From the NCBI GenBank assembly GCA_964246975.1, contig CAXTSL010000074.1, positions 1-16,601 of the forward strand: a DNA stretch of 16,601 nucleotides, in the 5' to 3' direction. This stretch comes from Glacieibacterium sp964246975. GTDB taxonomy: Bacteria > Pseudomonadota > Alphaproteobacteria > Sphingomonadales > Sphingomonadaceae. Made by a program: the position numbers and the translations under genes. Positions 1 through 8,082 of this stretch are shown piece after piece. Every line of letters starts with the position of its first letter. Within the stretch, counting starts at the first letter, position 1. The notes under the pieces are model-generated. The model was not told the origin of the DNA and made no database searches. It saw nothing but the letters and a program-made list of their open reading frames with translations.

Positions 1-1177
1 GCTTGACCATCACGTCGGCGACCGAGCGCAGCATGTTGATCGCCTTCTCGGTCTCGGGTTCGCCGACCGCGACCGTCTGGAAGCGGCGGGTCAGCGCCGG
101 GTCCTTCTCGAAATACTGGCGATACTCGCTCCACGTCGTCGCGGCGATGGTCCGCAGCTTGCCGCGTGCGAGGGCGGGCTTGAGCAGGTTCGCGGCGTCG
201 CCGGTTCCGGCAGCACCGCCCGCGCCGATCAGCGTGTGTGCCTCGTCGATGAACAGGATGATCGGCGTCGGGCTCGCCTCGACCTCGTCGATGACCTGGC
301 GCAGCCGCTTCTCGAACTCGCCCTTGACGCTCGCGCCCGCCTGCAACAGGCCGATGTCGAGCGCGCGCAGCGTCACGTCGCGCAGCACCGGCGGCACGTC
401 GCCGTCGGCGATGCGGCGCGCAAAGCCCTCAGCAATCGCGCTCTTGCCGACGCCCGCCTCGCCGGTCAGGATCGGGTTGTTCTGCCGCCGCCGCAACAGG
501 ATGTCGATGACTTGGCGGATTTCGGCGTCGCGCCCGACGATCTTGTCGATCTCGCCGCTGCGTGCCTTGGCGGTCAGATCGACCGAGAATTTTTCGAGCG
601 CCGTGCCGCCTTCGCCCGCGCCCGCGCCGCCGACCGCCGCACCGCCGCCCGCGCCGCTGCCGGGGCCGCTGCCCGCGCCGATCGAGCCGCCCTCATTGGC
701 TTCCGAACTCGACGAGGTCATCGCCGCAAACGCGTCGCCGAGCTTGTCGGCGTCGATCTTGCGATACTCCTTAGACGCCGCGAGCAGGACGTTGCGGAGG
801 TTCGGCGTCTTGAGCATCGCGTACATCAGATGCCCCGAGCGCACGCGCCCCGCCCCAAACATCAGCGAGGCGTAGAGCCAGCCCTTTTCGACCGCCTCCT
901 CGATATGCGCCGAAAAGTCCGAGATCGCGCTGGCGCCGCGCGGCAGCTGGTCGAGCGCGGTGACAAGGTCGCGCGCCAGCACGCCATCATCGACGCCGAA
1001 CTTCGCCTTGATCACCGACAGGTCGCCGTTCTGGTCCTGATTGAGCGTGTGGAGCCAGTGGACCAGCTCGACATAGGGATTGCCGCGCATCTTGCAGAAA
1101 CCTGTCGCGGTCTCGATGGCCTTCAAGGCGCTCGGGCCCAAGCGTCCGAAAAGTGCCGCCCTGCTGATCTCGGTCAT
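1..1177 (-). CDS. tssH: T6SS AAA+ ATPase TssH/ClpV, N-terminal 392 codons (3' end outside window)
   Basis: ClpV is the hexameric cytosolic unfoldase that disassembles the contracted TssB/TssC sheath so that its subunits can be reused. The reading frame is open from the ATG at 1177 to the left edge, so the C-terminal half is missing. A Clp-N type helical domain fills residues 1 to about 150. A very glycine-rich linker follows (about 162-191), then the first AAA+ domain. In that domain I see Walker A GEAGVGKS (239-246), the pore-loop segment GASVKGEFEKR (281-291), Walker B ILFIDEAH (307-314), the sensor stretch AATTWSEYR (345-353) and the arginine-finger-like TRRF (363-366). The start has a strong Shine-Dalgarno and lies 13 bases after the tssG stop, so the gene belongs to the same operon. 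ClpB is the alternative, but the T6SS context and the ClpV-type pore loop argue against it. Confidence 0.95.
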   Translation of the reverse strand, partial: MTEISRAALFGRLGPSALKAIETATGFCKMRGNPYVELVHWLHTLNQDQNGDLSVIKAKFGVDDGVLARDLVTALDQLPRGASAISDFSAHIEEAVEKGWLYASLMFGAGRVRSGHLMYAMLKTPNLRNVLLAASKEYRKIDADKLGDAFAAMTSSSSEANEGGSIGAGSGPGSGAGGGAAVGGAGAGEGGTALEKFSVDLTAKARSGEIDKIVGRDAEIRQVIDILLRRRQNNPILTGEAGVGKSAIAEGFARRIADGDVPPVLRDVTLRALDIGLLQAGASVKGEFEKRLRQVIDEVEASPTPIILFIDEAHTLIGAGGAAGTGDAANLLKPALARGKLRTIAATTWSEYRQYFEKDPALTRRFQTVAVGEPETEKAINMLRSVADVMVK

Positions 1178-1181
1178 CTGT

Positions 1182-1189
1182 CTTCCCCT
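1182..1189 (-). promoter_or_regulatory. Ribosome binding site of tssH
   Basis: On the minus strand the 13-base tssG-tssH gap contains AGGGGAAG, four bases before the ATG at 1177. It is one of the best Shine-Dalgarno matches in the window and fixes the tssH start. Confidence 0.7.
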
Positions 1190-1190
1190 G

Positions 1191-2267
1191 CTATGCCGCG
1201 TGGCGGACAGCACGCCCGCCCGCCAGTTTGAGGTCCGCCCGTATGCCGCCGCGGTTGCGCGGCTTGATCCAGCCCGTCTGTCCGAGGCGCGCGCCGCCGC
1301 CCTTGGCCCCGCCGAGGCGCGCCGGCACGATCCTGGCTTCGTCGATCTCGACGCGCGCCTCCCAGTCGAGGTGCGCGGGCAGGATCGCCTTCGCCGCCTG
1401 GGCGAGCAACTGGTGCGCATCGCCGCCCGGCAGGAACTGCTCGAGGTCGTCCATCGACTGCGCGCGGACGCCGAACGCGACGTTCCATTCGACCGCGAAG
1501 AAGCGCTTGCCCAATGTCGCGCCCTGACCCAGCGTGTTGTGCGCGCCTGTCCGGCCGAGCCGCGACTGCGCGTCGGGCGGAATGATCCGCCAGCGTCCGA
1601 CCGCTTCCTCGACGCGCACCGGGCGTTCGAGCAGGTGGCTGAGCAGGTCTACCGTCGCCGCCGCGCTGTGCAGCCCCGCGAGGTGCCCGCCGTAGGCCAG
1701 CCGCCGCCAGTCGTCGAAGCCGTGGGCGTCATACGGCGGGCGCGACGCCAGCGTGACGAAGCGCAGGTCGGTCGCGCCGCTCGTCGCACCGAGGTAGGTC
1801 GCGAAATTATCGTCCATCGGCCGGTCGGCCTGCGTGCACGGCGACGCCGACGACCACGCGCGATAATAGGCCTGCAGCATCCGCGCCGAGGCCAGATCGA
1901 GGAAATCGGAAAACGGCGTCGGGCCCTTGATGCGCCGCTCGAACTCCGACAATTCGGTCAGATGCGCGGGCAGGGGGCCCATCGGCCCGGTCAGCCCGAA
2001 ATGCTGCGAGCGAACGCGTGGTCGCCGACTGGTGCGGTCGAAACCCGCCAGCGTCGTGCGCGGGAAATTGGCGCTCGGCTCGTGCGCCAGTTCGATCAGC
2101 TCGACCGCCGGATCGAGCGACGTACCGATGCGCGGCGCATCGGGGCGCGCCTGCTCGACGCCGCGCGCCAGCGCAAAGAACTCCCACGCCGTCGGCTCCG
2201 CCGCGACCGCGTCGAACAGCAGGTTCAGATCGTCGGTCGTTGCCCGGGACACGTTCCCCACCCCCAT
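1191..2267 (-). CDS. tssG: T6SS baseplate subunit TssG
   Basis: TssG (ImpH/VasB, DUF1305 family) forms the baseplate wedge with TssE, TssF and TssK in the cytosol. The 358-residue product has the family's usual length. It carries the diagnostic segment FGLTGPMGPLPAHLTE (90-105), followed by FSDFLDLASARMLQAYYRAW (119-138), which matches the conserved 'F.DF.D.F..R......RAW' pattern. A later LGRTGAHNTLGQGATLGKR stretch also fits the family, whose members usually have 'LG....LG..A.LG.RV' there. The ATG start overlaps the last 43 bases of tssF. A GTG at 2252 (codon 6) sits behind a GGGTGGGGA stretch and is a plausible alternative start with a shorter overlap. Close packing between tssF and tssH shows it is part of the operon. 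Confidence 0.94.
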   Translation of the reverse strand: MGVGNVSRATTDDLNLLFDAVAAEPTAWEFFALARGVEQARPDAPRIGTSLDPAVELIELAHEPSANFPRTTLAGFDRTSRRPRVRSQHFGLTGPMGPLPAHLTELSEFERRIKGPTPFSDFLDLASARMLQAYYRAWSSASPCTQADRPMDDNFATYLGATSGATDLRFVTLASRPPYDAHGFDDWRRLAYGGHLAGLHSAAATVDLLSHLLERPVRVEEAVGRWRIIPPDAQSRLGRTGAHNTLGQGATLGKRFFAVEWNVAFGVRAQSMDDLEQFLPGGDAHQLLAQAAKAILPAHLDWEARVEIDEARIVPARLGGAKGGGARLGQTGWIKPRNRGGIRADLKLAGGRAVRHAA

Positions 2268-4087
2268 GTAAGGCCGTTATCGGCGCGAATCTCGGTCTCC
2301 GTAAAGCTGTTTATCGTTGCGAATTCGGCAAGAAAACGCGCCACGACGCTGGTGAACAGATACGCGCTGCCCGCCTCGTACGAGCCCATCGCGACGCCCA
2401 TCGACAATTTCTGGCCGCGCTGAAAGGCGAGGCGTGCCTGACCGCCCGCCCGCCGCGTCACGGTCTCGGCGGTCAGCCCGGTCAGCCCCTGGATTTCGCG
2501 GCGCAGCGCCGGGGCCTCGTCGCGCAGATAGAGCGACAGATGGTCCGCCAGCAGGTCGGGGGTGCCTTCCGAATTGACGAAGCCGTGATGGCCGGGCGCG
2601 AGGTGGCTGACGATCCGCCACGCCGCGTCGCCGAGCCCGAGCGGCGGTTGCGGGCGCGTCGGCCCGCGCAGGATTCGCACTGTCTCGACGCCCTCGCTCG
2701 CACTGAGCGACAGGTTGAGGTTCGCCGCCCCCGGTCGCAGGCGGGTCGCCAGCGCGCGATTGGTGACGAGGCCGCGAACGCCCAGCTCGACAATACCCTG
2801 CACCAGCGCGGGCTGATCGGGCGACGACAAGGCGATCCACGTCTCGGTGCCGACATAGTCGCTCTCGCGCCGCTTCTGCGTTTCGGCCTCGGACAGACGC
2901 CGCATCCGCCGCCGCAGCGAATAGAACAGCGGCCGCACCCCGCGCTGCGCCCGCCGCGCATACAGCGGCAACGCGGGCGACCCGTCGGTGTCGCCCTTGG
3001 CGTAACCCGTGACGGTATCGAGCCGATAGACCTCGTGGTCGAGAACCCCGACACGGTCGGGGATGACGATATGCTCGTCGCGGCGGCGGTCGACGAGGAC
3101 ACGGTCGAAGCGCTTTTCGAACAGGTTGATGACCGGCGTCGTGAACAACCGTAGCGAATCGGACGACAGTGCGCCGGTCAGCGCCGCCACCGGGCGGCTG
3201 AACAGCAGAACGATGTCGATTTCCTTTTCGGCGCGCGCGAACCCGGCGCGCAGCCCGGTCAGCTTCACGAAGCGAAATTTCTCGGGCATCGCGAAATATT
3301 CGCACAGCAGGCGATATCCCCGGAACGACCGCGCGTCGCCCGGCAGCAGCGCCTCGTCGGCGGCGAACCCCATCGCCTCGGCGGGCCCGGCGGGCACCGT
3401 CCACGCGTCGCGCCGCCCGCGTTCGGGGGCGCACAGCCGCACGCCGACGCAATCCGCCAGCATCTGCTGATAGAGGAGGTTCGGCACGTCCTGCCCGCCG
3501 TCGATGAACAGCGGCAGGTCGTCGATTGCCAGGTCGGCGAGCGACACCGGCGCGGTGACCGCCAGGCGGATGCGCAGGCCCGCCGCGCCGAGCGCCGCCC
3601 CGGTCGCCCCCGCCACCGCCGCGCGCGTCGGCAGATACTCGACCGCAGCGACCTTGAGCGGCCAGAGCCGCACGTCGAAGCCCGTGCGGAACAGCACCGG
3701 CGTGCGCTGGTCGCCGGTCAGCGACGCGGTGATCTCCGAGCCGCGCGGGTGGAGGACGCCTTCCTTCAGGCCTTCGTCGCCGTCGCGCGGCTTGTATTCG
3801 AGGATCGCCATCGCCGGCGTCGGCGCGAGATAGTGCGGATACAGCGCGTCGAGCAGGTACTGCGTGAACGCCGGGAACTGGTCCTCGAGCTTGAGCTGGA
3901 CGCGCGCGTTCAGATAGGCGACGCCTTCGAGAAGCCGCTCGACATGCGGGTCGGGATCGGTCGGCGCATCGATGCCAAGACGACCAGCGACCTGCCGATG
4001 GTCTTCCGAGAACTCGACCGCGCGCCGCCGCAGATAACCCAGCTCGCGGTTGTAGAAACCAAGCAGGCGCGGATCGACCGCGCTCAT
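2225..4087 (-). CDS. tssF: T6SS baseplate subunit TssF
   Basis: TssF (ImpG/VasA, DUF879 family) is the large wedge component of the T6SS baseplate, working with TssG around the VgrG hub. The 620-residue product matches the usual size of about 600. Its N-terminus carries the family signature: LLGFYNRELGYLRRRAVEF (8-26), DPHVERLLEGVAYLNARV (46-63), then LEDQFPAFTQYLLDALYPHY (67-86) and PTPAMAILEY (89-98). No signal peptide or membrane helix is visible, as expected for a cytosolic baseplate protein. The ATG overlaps the tssE TGA in an ATGA (4084-4087), which indicates translational coupling and roughly matched synthesis. The 3' end overlaps tssG. Confidence 0.95.
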   Translation of the reverse strand: MSAVDPRLLGFYNRELGYLRRRAVEFSEDHRQVAGRLGIDAPTDPDPHVERLLEGVAYLNARVQLKLEDQFPAFTQYLLDALYPHYLAPTPAMAILEYKPRDGDEGLKEGVLHPRGSEITASLTGDQRTPVLFRTGFDVRLWPLKVAAVEYLPTRAAVAGATGAALGAAGLRIRLAVTAPVSLADLAIDDLPLFIDGGQDVPNLLYQQMLADCVGVRLCAPERGRRDAWTVPAGPAEAMGFAADEALLPGDARSFRGYRLLCEYFAMPEKFRFVKLTGLRAGFARAEKEIDIVLLFSRPVAALTGALSSDSLRLFTTPVINLFEKRFDRVLVDRRRDEHIVIPDRVGVLDHEVYRLDTVTGYAKGDTDGSPALPLYARRAQRGVRPLFYSLRRRMRRLSEAETQKRRESDYVGTETWIALSSPDQPALVQGIVELGVRGLVTNRALATRLRPGAANLNLSLSASEGVETVRILRGPTRPQPPLGLGDAAWRIVSHLAPGHHGFVNSEGTPDLLADHLSLYLRDEAPALRREIQGLTGLTAETVTRRAGGQARLAFQRGQKLSMGVAMGSYEAGSAYLFTSVVARFLAEFATINSFTETEIRADNGLTWGWGTCPGQRPTI

Positions 4088-4593
4088 GCCGCGATCTCGA
4101 CATGGCCGTCGTCGAGGTCGAGCGTGCTCTTCAGCTCGATCCAGGCTTCGTCGATGGCATTGCGGATTTCGCCGTTGATCTGGAAGGTCAGCTTGTTGTC
4201 GCTCCCGACGAGATCCTTGCTGAACACCACTTTGATCGTGTCAGGACGCAGGCGTTCCTCGAAAAAGCGCACCGCCGCAGTGACTTCGACCGCGCGGCGA
4301 AGCAGTGTCTGCTGGTCGAGCGAGCGCCCGGTCAATTCGGGCATGCCCTGATTGAGCACCGACGATTTGACCTCGGGATAGTCGTCGAGCGGCACCGCCG
4401 CCTCGAAGTTGATGTCGTTGAGCAGCCACGCGATGTCGCGCTGGATGCACGCGCGCAGCATCGACTCGTTGAAGCGGTCGAGCTGCGGGATGAAGCAAGG
4501 CGCGCGTTCGCGGCTGCTGTCGGCGCGTACCTTACCCATGTCGGCGATCAGCTTGTCGAGGATCGACGGCTTGAGGGGCAGCGCACCGGCCAT
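4084..4593 (-). CDS. tssE: T6SS baseplate protein TssE (gp25-like)
   Basis: TssE is the phage T4 gp25-like protein that links the baseplate wedges to the first ring of the sheath. The 169-residue product starts with PLKPSILDKLIADMG (6-20), the family's 'L.PSLLDRL.D' opening. It continues through IQRDIAWLLNDIN, LDDYPEVKSSVLNQGMPELT and VRFFEERLRPDTIKVVF, which is the gp25 core containing the conserved EERLRP motif. The C-terminus, with LTFQINGEIRN, fits the final beta-strands. It begins nine bases after the tagJ stop, without a strong Shine-Dalgarno, so translation probably continues from tagJ. It ends overlapping the tssF start. Confidence 0.94.
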   Translation of the reverse strand: MAGALPLKPSILDKLIADMGKVRADSSRERAPCFIPQLDRFNESMLRACIQRDIAWLLNDINFEAAVPLDDYPEVKSSVLNQGMPELTGRSLDQQTLLRRAVEVTAAVRFFEERLRPDTIKVVFSKDLVGSDNKLTFQINGEIRNAIDEAWIELKSTLDLDDGHVEIAA

Positions 4594-4602
4594 CGCGGCG
4601 GC

Positions 4603-5382
4603 TCAGCCGAGCCGGACGTCGCGTATTCCCAGGATGCCCGCCTCGGGACCGTCGGTGGAAATCAGCTTTTGTCCGAGACCCGCCTCGAGACCGTTGCGGT
4701 CGACCCAGTCGGTGCGCCGTCCGAGCATCAGCGCGGCATCGCCGCTTGCCGCCGTGCCCGGGTAGAGCACCGGCACGAAGGCCATCGTCGTCTGTCCGGT
4801 GCGCGATTCGAGTTCGGCGGGCAGCCAGACCGTATCGCGGAGGTCGACGGGATCGTCGATCTTGATCCGCTTGAGAGCCGCAAAGGGAATGAAACCATAA
4901 TGATCGCCGATGACGGCTTCGAGCATCGGCCCGAAGCGCGCGTCGGCATCGGCGATCCATTCGAACGCCACGCCGTCGAGACTGCCAGGCGTCGCTGGAG
5001 CGGCCTCGAGCGCCGCCTCGACCGTCGTCGCGGCACCGCCGGGGCTGGCGGCATGCTGCTGCAAAGCGTCGAGCAGGCCCTCGACCCACGGCTCGCTGCC
5101 GACCAGCGACACGCCGCGTTCGGTCCCGGCCAGCACACGGTCGCGCTGACGCATCGCGTTGATCGCCTGCCCGTAGACGCTCGACATCATCATCGCCTTG
5201 GGGTCGGCGGAGGCGAGGGTGACGAGCTGTTGCTCGGCCTTGTCCCATTCGCCCGCGACGGCGATCAGCTGCCAGAAGAACTGGCGAAAATTCGTGTCGC
5301 CTGGCTTGCGGCGGAGTTCCCCCGCAAGCCAGGCGCGCGCACCCACAAGATCCCCGCTCCGGAGGAGCGTCTCGGCTTCCAT
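4603..5382 (-). CDS. tagJ: T6SS accessory protein TagJ (ImpE family)
   Basis: TagJ (HsiE1 in P. aeruginosa) is an accessory protein found in one class of T6SS. It binds the N-terminal helix of TssB and is thought to help ClpV find contracted sheath. The 259-residue product opens with helix-turn-helix TPR-like pairs: ETLLRSGDLVGARAWLAGEL (4-23), then FFWQLIAVAGEWDKAEQQL (35-53). The conserved ImpE C-terminal part follows: FEWIADADARFGPMLEAVI (140-158), the YGFIPFAALKRI segment (162-173), DPVDLRDTVWLPAEL (177-191) and VPVLYPGT (203-210). Its position between hcp and tssE is the position of tagJ in the H1-T6SS. Expression of this gene fits a TagJ-dependent ClpV/TssB class. Confidence 0.92.
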   Translation of the reverse strand: MEAETLLRSGDLVGARAWLAGELRRKPGDTNFRQFFWQLIAVAGEWDKAEQQLVTLASADPKAMMMSSVYGQAINAMRQRDRVLAGTERGVSLVGSEPWVEGLLDALQQHAASPGGAATTVEAALEAAPATPGSLDGVAFEWIADADARFGPMLEAVIGDHYGFIPFAALKRIKIDDPVDLRDTVWLPAELESRTGQTTMAFVPVLYPGTAASGDAALMLGRRTDWVDRNGLEAGLGQKLISTDGPEAGILGIRDVRLG

Positions 5383-5407
5383 TGCCCTGCTCCCCCGGAG
5401 TTTTGGA

Positions 5408-5902
5408 TCAAGTGGCCTTGTTTTCCTGGATGCTGTAGTTCAGCGGCGTTCCACCCGCCGAAACGACACCAAGCTTGTCCTGCTTGAAGTACTCGACCTT
5501 GACCTTGCCGAAGTTCAGCGAAACGTTCTCGGTGATCCGGTCCTCGCCGCCCGAGCCGCCGGTGCTGATCGACGAGATCAACACGTCTTCCATCGAGATC
5601 TTGATGTAGACGTGCGGCTTGTCGCCGGCCTTGCGAACGCTGAGCGTCGCCTTGGTCAAATGGGTGCCCTTGGCGCAGGCCGCCATCATCGTCGTCGACG
5701 CGCTGTCGATGTACTTGGTCAGCGAGATGTCCTGGATGTTGACCTTGCCGGCACCGCCGCCGCCACCGACGTGGAAGCTGCCCGACTGCGACATCCCCCA
5801 CGACCAGGCGAGGACTTCGATGTCGCCGACGGTCGCCTTGGCAGAGTCCTGCGATTCACCGGGAATCGCCGGCTCGATCTTCAGGAACATGTCCATTGCC
5901 AT
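5408..5902 (-). CDS. hcp: T6SS inner-tube protein Hcp (TssD)
   Basis: Hcp forms hexameric rings that stack into the inner tube and are expelled with the VgrG spike; the rings also carry small effectors. The 164-residue product has the normal Hcp length. It shows the typical opening MDMFLKIEPAIPGESQDSA (3-21), followed by IEVLAWSWGMSQSG (28-41) and VNIQDISLTKYIDSAS (54-69), then TTMMAACAKGTHL and AGDKPHVYIKISMEDVLIS, all family hallmarks. A glycine run follows GSFHV. The ATG at 5902 is supported by GGAG seven bases upstream. A second ATG at codon 3 (5896) would be too close to an ideal site but cannot be excluded. The gene has the most AT-rich leader in the window, in keeping with a protein needed in large excess. 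Confidence 0.96.
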   Translation of the reverse strand: MAMDMFLKIEPAIPGESQDSAKATVGDIEVLAWSWGMSQSGSFHVGGGGGAGKVNIQDISLTKYIDSASTTMMAACAKGTHLTKATLSVRKAGDKPHVYIKISMEDVLISSISTGGSGGEDRITENVSLNFGKVKVEYFKQDKLGVVSAGGTPLNYSIQENKAT

Positions 5903-5959
5903 GATAAGTCTCCGTAGTCTTTAGTCTAAGTTGATCGTTTCTTTATGTAACGTCAGGCC
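5903..5959. promoter_or_regulatory. AT-rich hcp leader with a triple AGTCT repeat
   Basis: This 57-base spacer between the tssC stop and the hcp start is strikingly AT-rich compared with the GC-rich genes around it. On the plus strand AGTCT occurs at 5907-5911, 5916-5920 and 5923-5927; on the transcript this reads as three AGACT copies just upstream of and into the Shine-Dalgarno (GGAG, 5910-5913). I see no convincing -35/-10 pair and no terminator. It could be an unstructured leader favouring high hcp translation, an mRNA processing site, or a weak internal promoter; the sequence alone does not decide. Confidence 0.35.
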
Positions 5960-7456
5960 TCAACCCGGAGCCTGGCGCAGCGACGAAGTCATGCTCAGCG
6001 AGATGTCCATGCCTTCCATCTGGAAATGCGGCACGAACGAGAACTTGGCACTGTAGAAACCGGGATTTTCCTCGTCCTCGGTCAAGTCGATCTGCGCGGC
6101 CTTGAGCGGCTGGCGCGCCTTGTTTTCTTCGCTCGACAGATCGGGCGACTGATCGATGTACATGCTGATCCAGCTGTTGAGACGCCCCTCGAGCTGGCGC
6201 GCCGTCGGCGTGCCGCCGACCCAGTCGCGCACCATGCACTTAAGGTAATGCGCAAAGCGCGTGCTGGTGAAGAGATAGGGCAGGCGCGCCGACAGGCGGG
6301 CGTTGGCGGTCGCGCCCTTGTCGACATATTCCTTGGGCATGTGGAGCGTCTGGCCGCCGATGAAGGTCGCCTGATCGGTGTTCTTGCGGTGAATCAGGCC
6401 GATCAGCCCCGCCGCCGACAATTCACCCTCGCGGCGATCGCTGATCGCAACCTCGGTCGGGCACTTGACCGCCGTATCGCCCTCGTCGGTCGGGAACATC
6501 GCCGTCGGCAGCCCCTCGACGGTACCGCCCGACTGGACACCGCGAATGCGCGTGCACCAGCCGAATTCCTTGTACGCCGCGTTGATCCGGACCGCCATCG
6601 CGTGCGCGGCGTTCATCCAGTTGTACTTGTCGTGGTCGCCCGCAGTGTCCTCCTCGAAGGCGAACTCCTCAACCGGCTCCGACGTCGCGCCATAGGTCTT
6701 GCGCGCCAGCACGCGCGGCATCGTCAGCGCGATGTAGCGCGAGTCGTCCTTGTTGCGCAGGGCGCGCCACGAGGCATATTCGGGCGTGTCGAAGATCTTG
6801 CCGAGATCGCGCGGCTTGGTGAGATCCTGCCAGCTGTCCATGCCGAACAGCGCGGGCGAGGTTCCCGAGATGAACGGCGCGTGCGAGGCGCTCGACACCT
6901 TGGCCATGCCTTCGAGGACCTCGACATCGGTCGGCGACTGGCTGAAGTAATAATCGCCGACGAGGCAGCCATAGGGCTGGCCGCCGAGCTGACCGAATTC
7001 AGCCTCGTAGACGCGCTTGAACAACGGGCTCTGATCCCAGGCCGCGCCACGATAGCTGCCGAACATCTTGCGCAGTTCGTCCTTGCTGACGTTCATGACC
7101 TTGATCTTGAGGTCGGTGCTCGTCTCGCTGTTAAAGACGGTATACTGCAGCCCGCGCCACGCCGACTCGAGCGCCTGGAAATCGGGATGGTGGATGACGA
7201 GGTTGACCTGCTCGGTCAGCTTACGGTCGAGCGCCGAAATCATCGACTCGATCGTCCCGATGACGTCGCCGGGCATGACGTTCGAACCCGCCAGCGCCTG
7301 TTCCGCCAGCGTCCGGACCGCCATCTCGACGCGGCTCTTGGCCTCGTCGGACTTGGGCTTGAATTCCTTCTGCAGCAGCGCCGAGAAGTCGTCGATGGTC
7401 ACCTCGGCGGCGGCGGGTGCGCCACCGGCTGCGAGGGCGTTCGGATCGGTCGCCAT
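5960..7456 (-). CDS. tssC: T6SS sheath large subunit TssC (VipB)
   Basis: TssC pairs with TssB to build the cytoplasmic contractile sheath around the Hcp tube. The 498-residue product has the usual length. An acidic/alanine-rich N-terminus leads into the conserved core. Visible motifs include the HHPDFQALESAWRGLQY region (89-105), the VYEAEFGQLGGQPYG and GDYYFSQSP stretch, HAPFISGTSPALFGMDSW, the PRDLGKIFDTPEYASWRALR region, and the C-terminal FVPHFQMEGMDISLSM strand, typical of VipB proteins. The start has AAGGGG about ten bases upstream. It lies 60 bases downstream of tssB, in a spacer holding a small hairpin, and upstream of hcp. Confidence 0.97.
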   Translation of the reverse strand: MATDPNALAAGGAPAAAEVTIDDFSALLQKEFKPKSDEAKSRVEMAVRTLAEQALAGSNVMPGDVIGTIESMISALDRKLTEQVNLVIHHPDFQALESAWRGLQYTVFNSETSTDLKIKVMNVSKDELRKMFGSYRGAAWDQSPLFKRVYEAEFGQLGGQPYGCLVGDYYFSQSPTDVEVLEGMAKVSSASHAPFISGTSPALFGMDSWQDLTKPRDLGKIFDTPEYASWRALRNKDDSRYIALTMPRVLARKTYGATSEPVEEFAFEEDTAGDHDKYNWMNAAHAMAVRINAAYKEFGWCTRIRGVQSGGTVEGLPTAMFPTDEGDTAVKCPTEVAISDRREGELSAAGLIGLIHRKNTDQATFIGGQTLHMPKEYVDKGATANARLSARLPYLFTSTRFAHYLKCMVRDWVGGTPTARQLEGRLNSWISMYIDQSPDLSSEENKARQPLKAAQIDLTEDEENPGFYSAKFSFVPHFQMEGMDISLSMTSSLRQAPG

Positions 7457-7483
7457 GATGTCGTCACCCCTTGGCTAAATCAC

Positions 7484-7503
7484 GCCCCGGCACTTGGCGG
7501 GGC
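7484..7503 (-). other. Small hairpin in the tssB-tssC spacer
   Basis: GCCCCG (7484-7489) and CGGGGC (7498-7503) are perfect inverted repeats with an 8-base loop, just downstream of the tssB stop on the transcript. No U-tract follows, so it does not look like an intrinsic terminator. It could stabilise the 3' end of a processed tssAB message. Confidence 0.4.
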
Positions 7504-7516
7504 CGAATGGAAAGGC

Positions 7517-8029
7517 TCAGGCCGCATCGCCGTCGTTGCGCGCCTTCGATTCGGCGGCCAACGACGTCAGCAGATCGGGATTGGCGAGCAGCGCGTCGAT
7601 GACACCCTCGGCCTTGTCCTTGCCGTCCATGTAAGCGAGCAGGTCGCTCAACTGCTGACGCGCATCGAGCAACTTGGCCGTCGCGGGCAGCTGCTTCGCA
7701 ACGCCGCCGGGCGTGAAGTCGTCCATCTTGTTGAACGTCAGATCGACCGCAAGCTTGCCTTCGCCGGTCAAGGTATTCTCGGTGTAGAAAGTCGCGCGCG
7801 GCGCGATACTCTTCTGGAACTCACCGAAGTTGTCCATATCGACGTTGACGAAGTCGCGCTCGCCCATTTCCTTCTTCTCGCGCTCCGACTTGCCCGACAG
7901 GTCGGACATGATGCCCATGACGAACGGCAGCGAGACTTTTTCTACGGAACCATAGGTCGCGACTTCATATTCGATGTGAACGCGCGGGGCGCGATTGCGC
8001 CGGATAAACTTCTGACCGTCCTGTGCCAT
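7517..8029 (-). CDS. tssB: T6SS sheath small subunit TssB (VipA)
   Basis: TssB is the small sheath subunit and interlocks with TssC; in TagJ-containing systems its N-terminal helix is the TagJ docking site. The 170-residue product has the family's length. It carries the family opening KFIRRNRAPRVHIEYEV (7-23), then the LPFVMGIMSDLSG core (34-46), then ERDFVNVDMDNF (57-68) and the KLAVDLTFNKMDDFTPGGVA segment. The C-terminal helical stretch LLDARQQLSDLLAYMDGKD and the final LLANPDLL are also typical. The start is preceded by AGGGAG at a good distance. It follows tssA after a 69-base spacer with two potential hairpins. Confidence 0.97.
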   Translation of the reverse strand: MAQDGQKFIRRNRAPRVHIEYEVATYGSVEKVSLPFVMGIMSDLSGKSEREKKEMGERDFVNVDMDNFGEFQKSIAPRATFYTENTLTGEGKLAVDLTFNKMDDFTPGGVAKQLPATAKLLDARQQLSDLLAYMDGKDKAEGVIDALLANPDLLTSLAAESKARNDGDAA

Positions 8030-8056
8030 GCCCAGCTCCCTTGGTCACATTCCCCA

Positions 8057-8080
8057 CGCGATCCGGATTCACGAATCGCG
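8057..8080 (-). other. Second potential hairpin in the tssA-tssB spacer
   Basis: CGCGAT (8057-8062) and ATCGCG (8075-8080) are complementary around a 12-base loop. The loop region itself contains part of a GATTC-AC-GAATC inverted repeat. The stem is short, and its only support is its position between two genes, close to the hairpin at 8083-8099. Confidence 0.3.
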
Positions 8081-8082
8081 AC

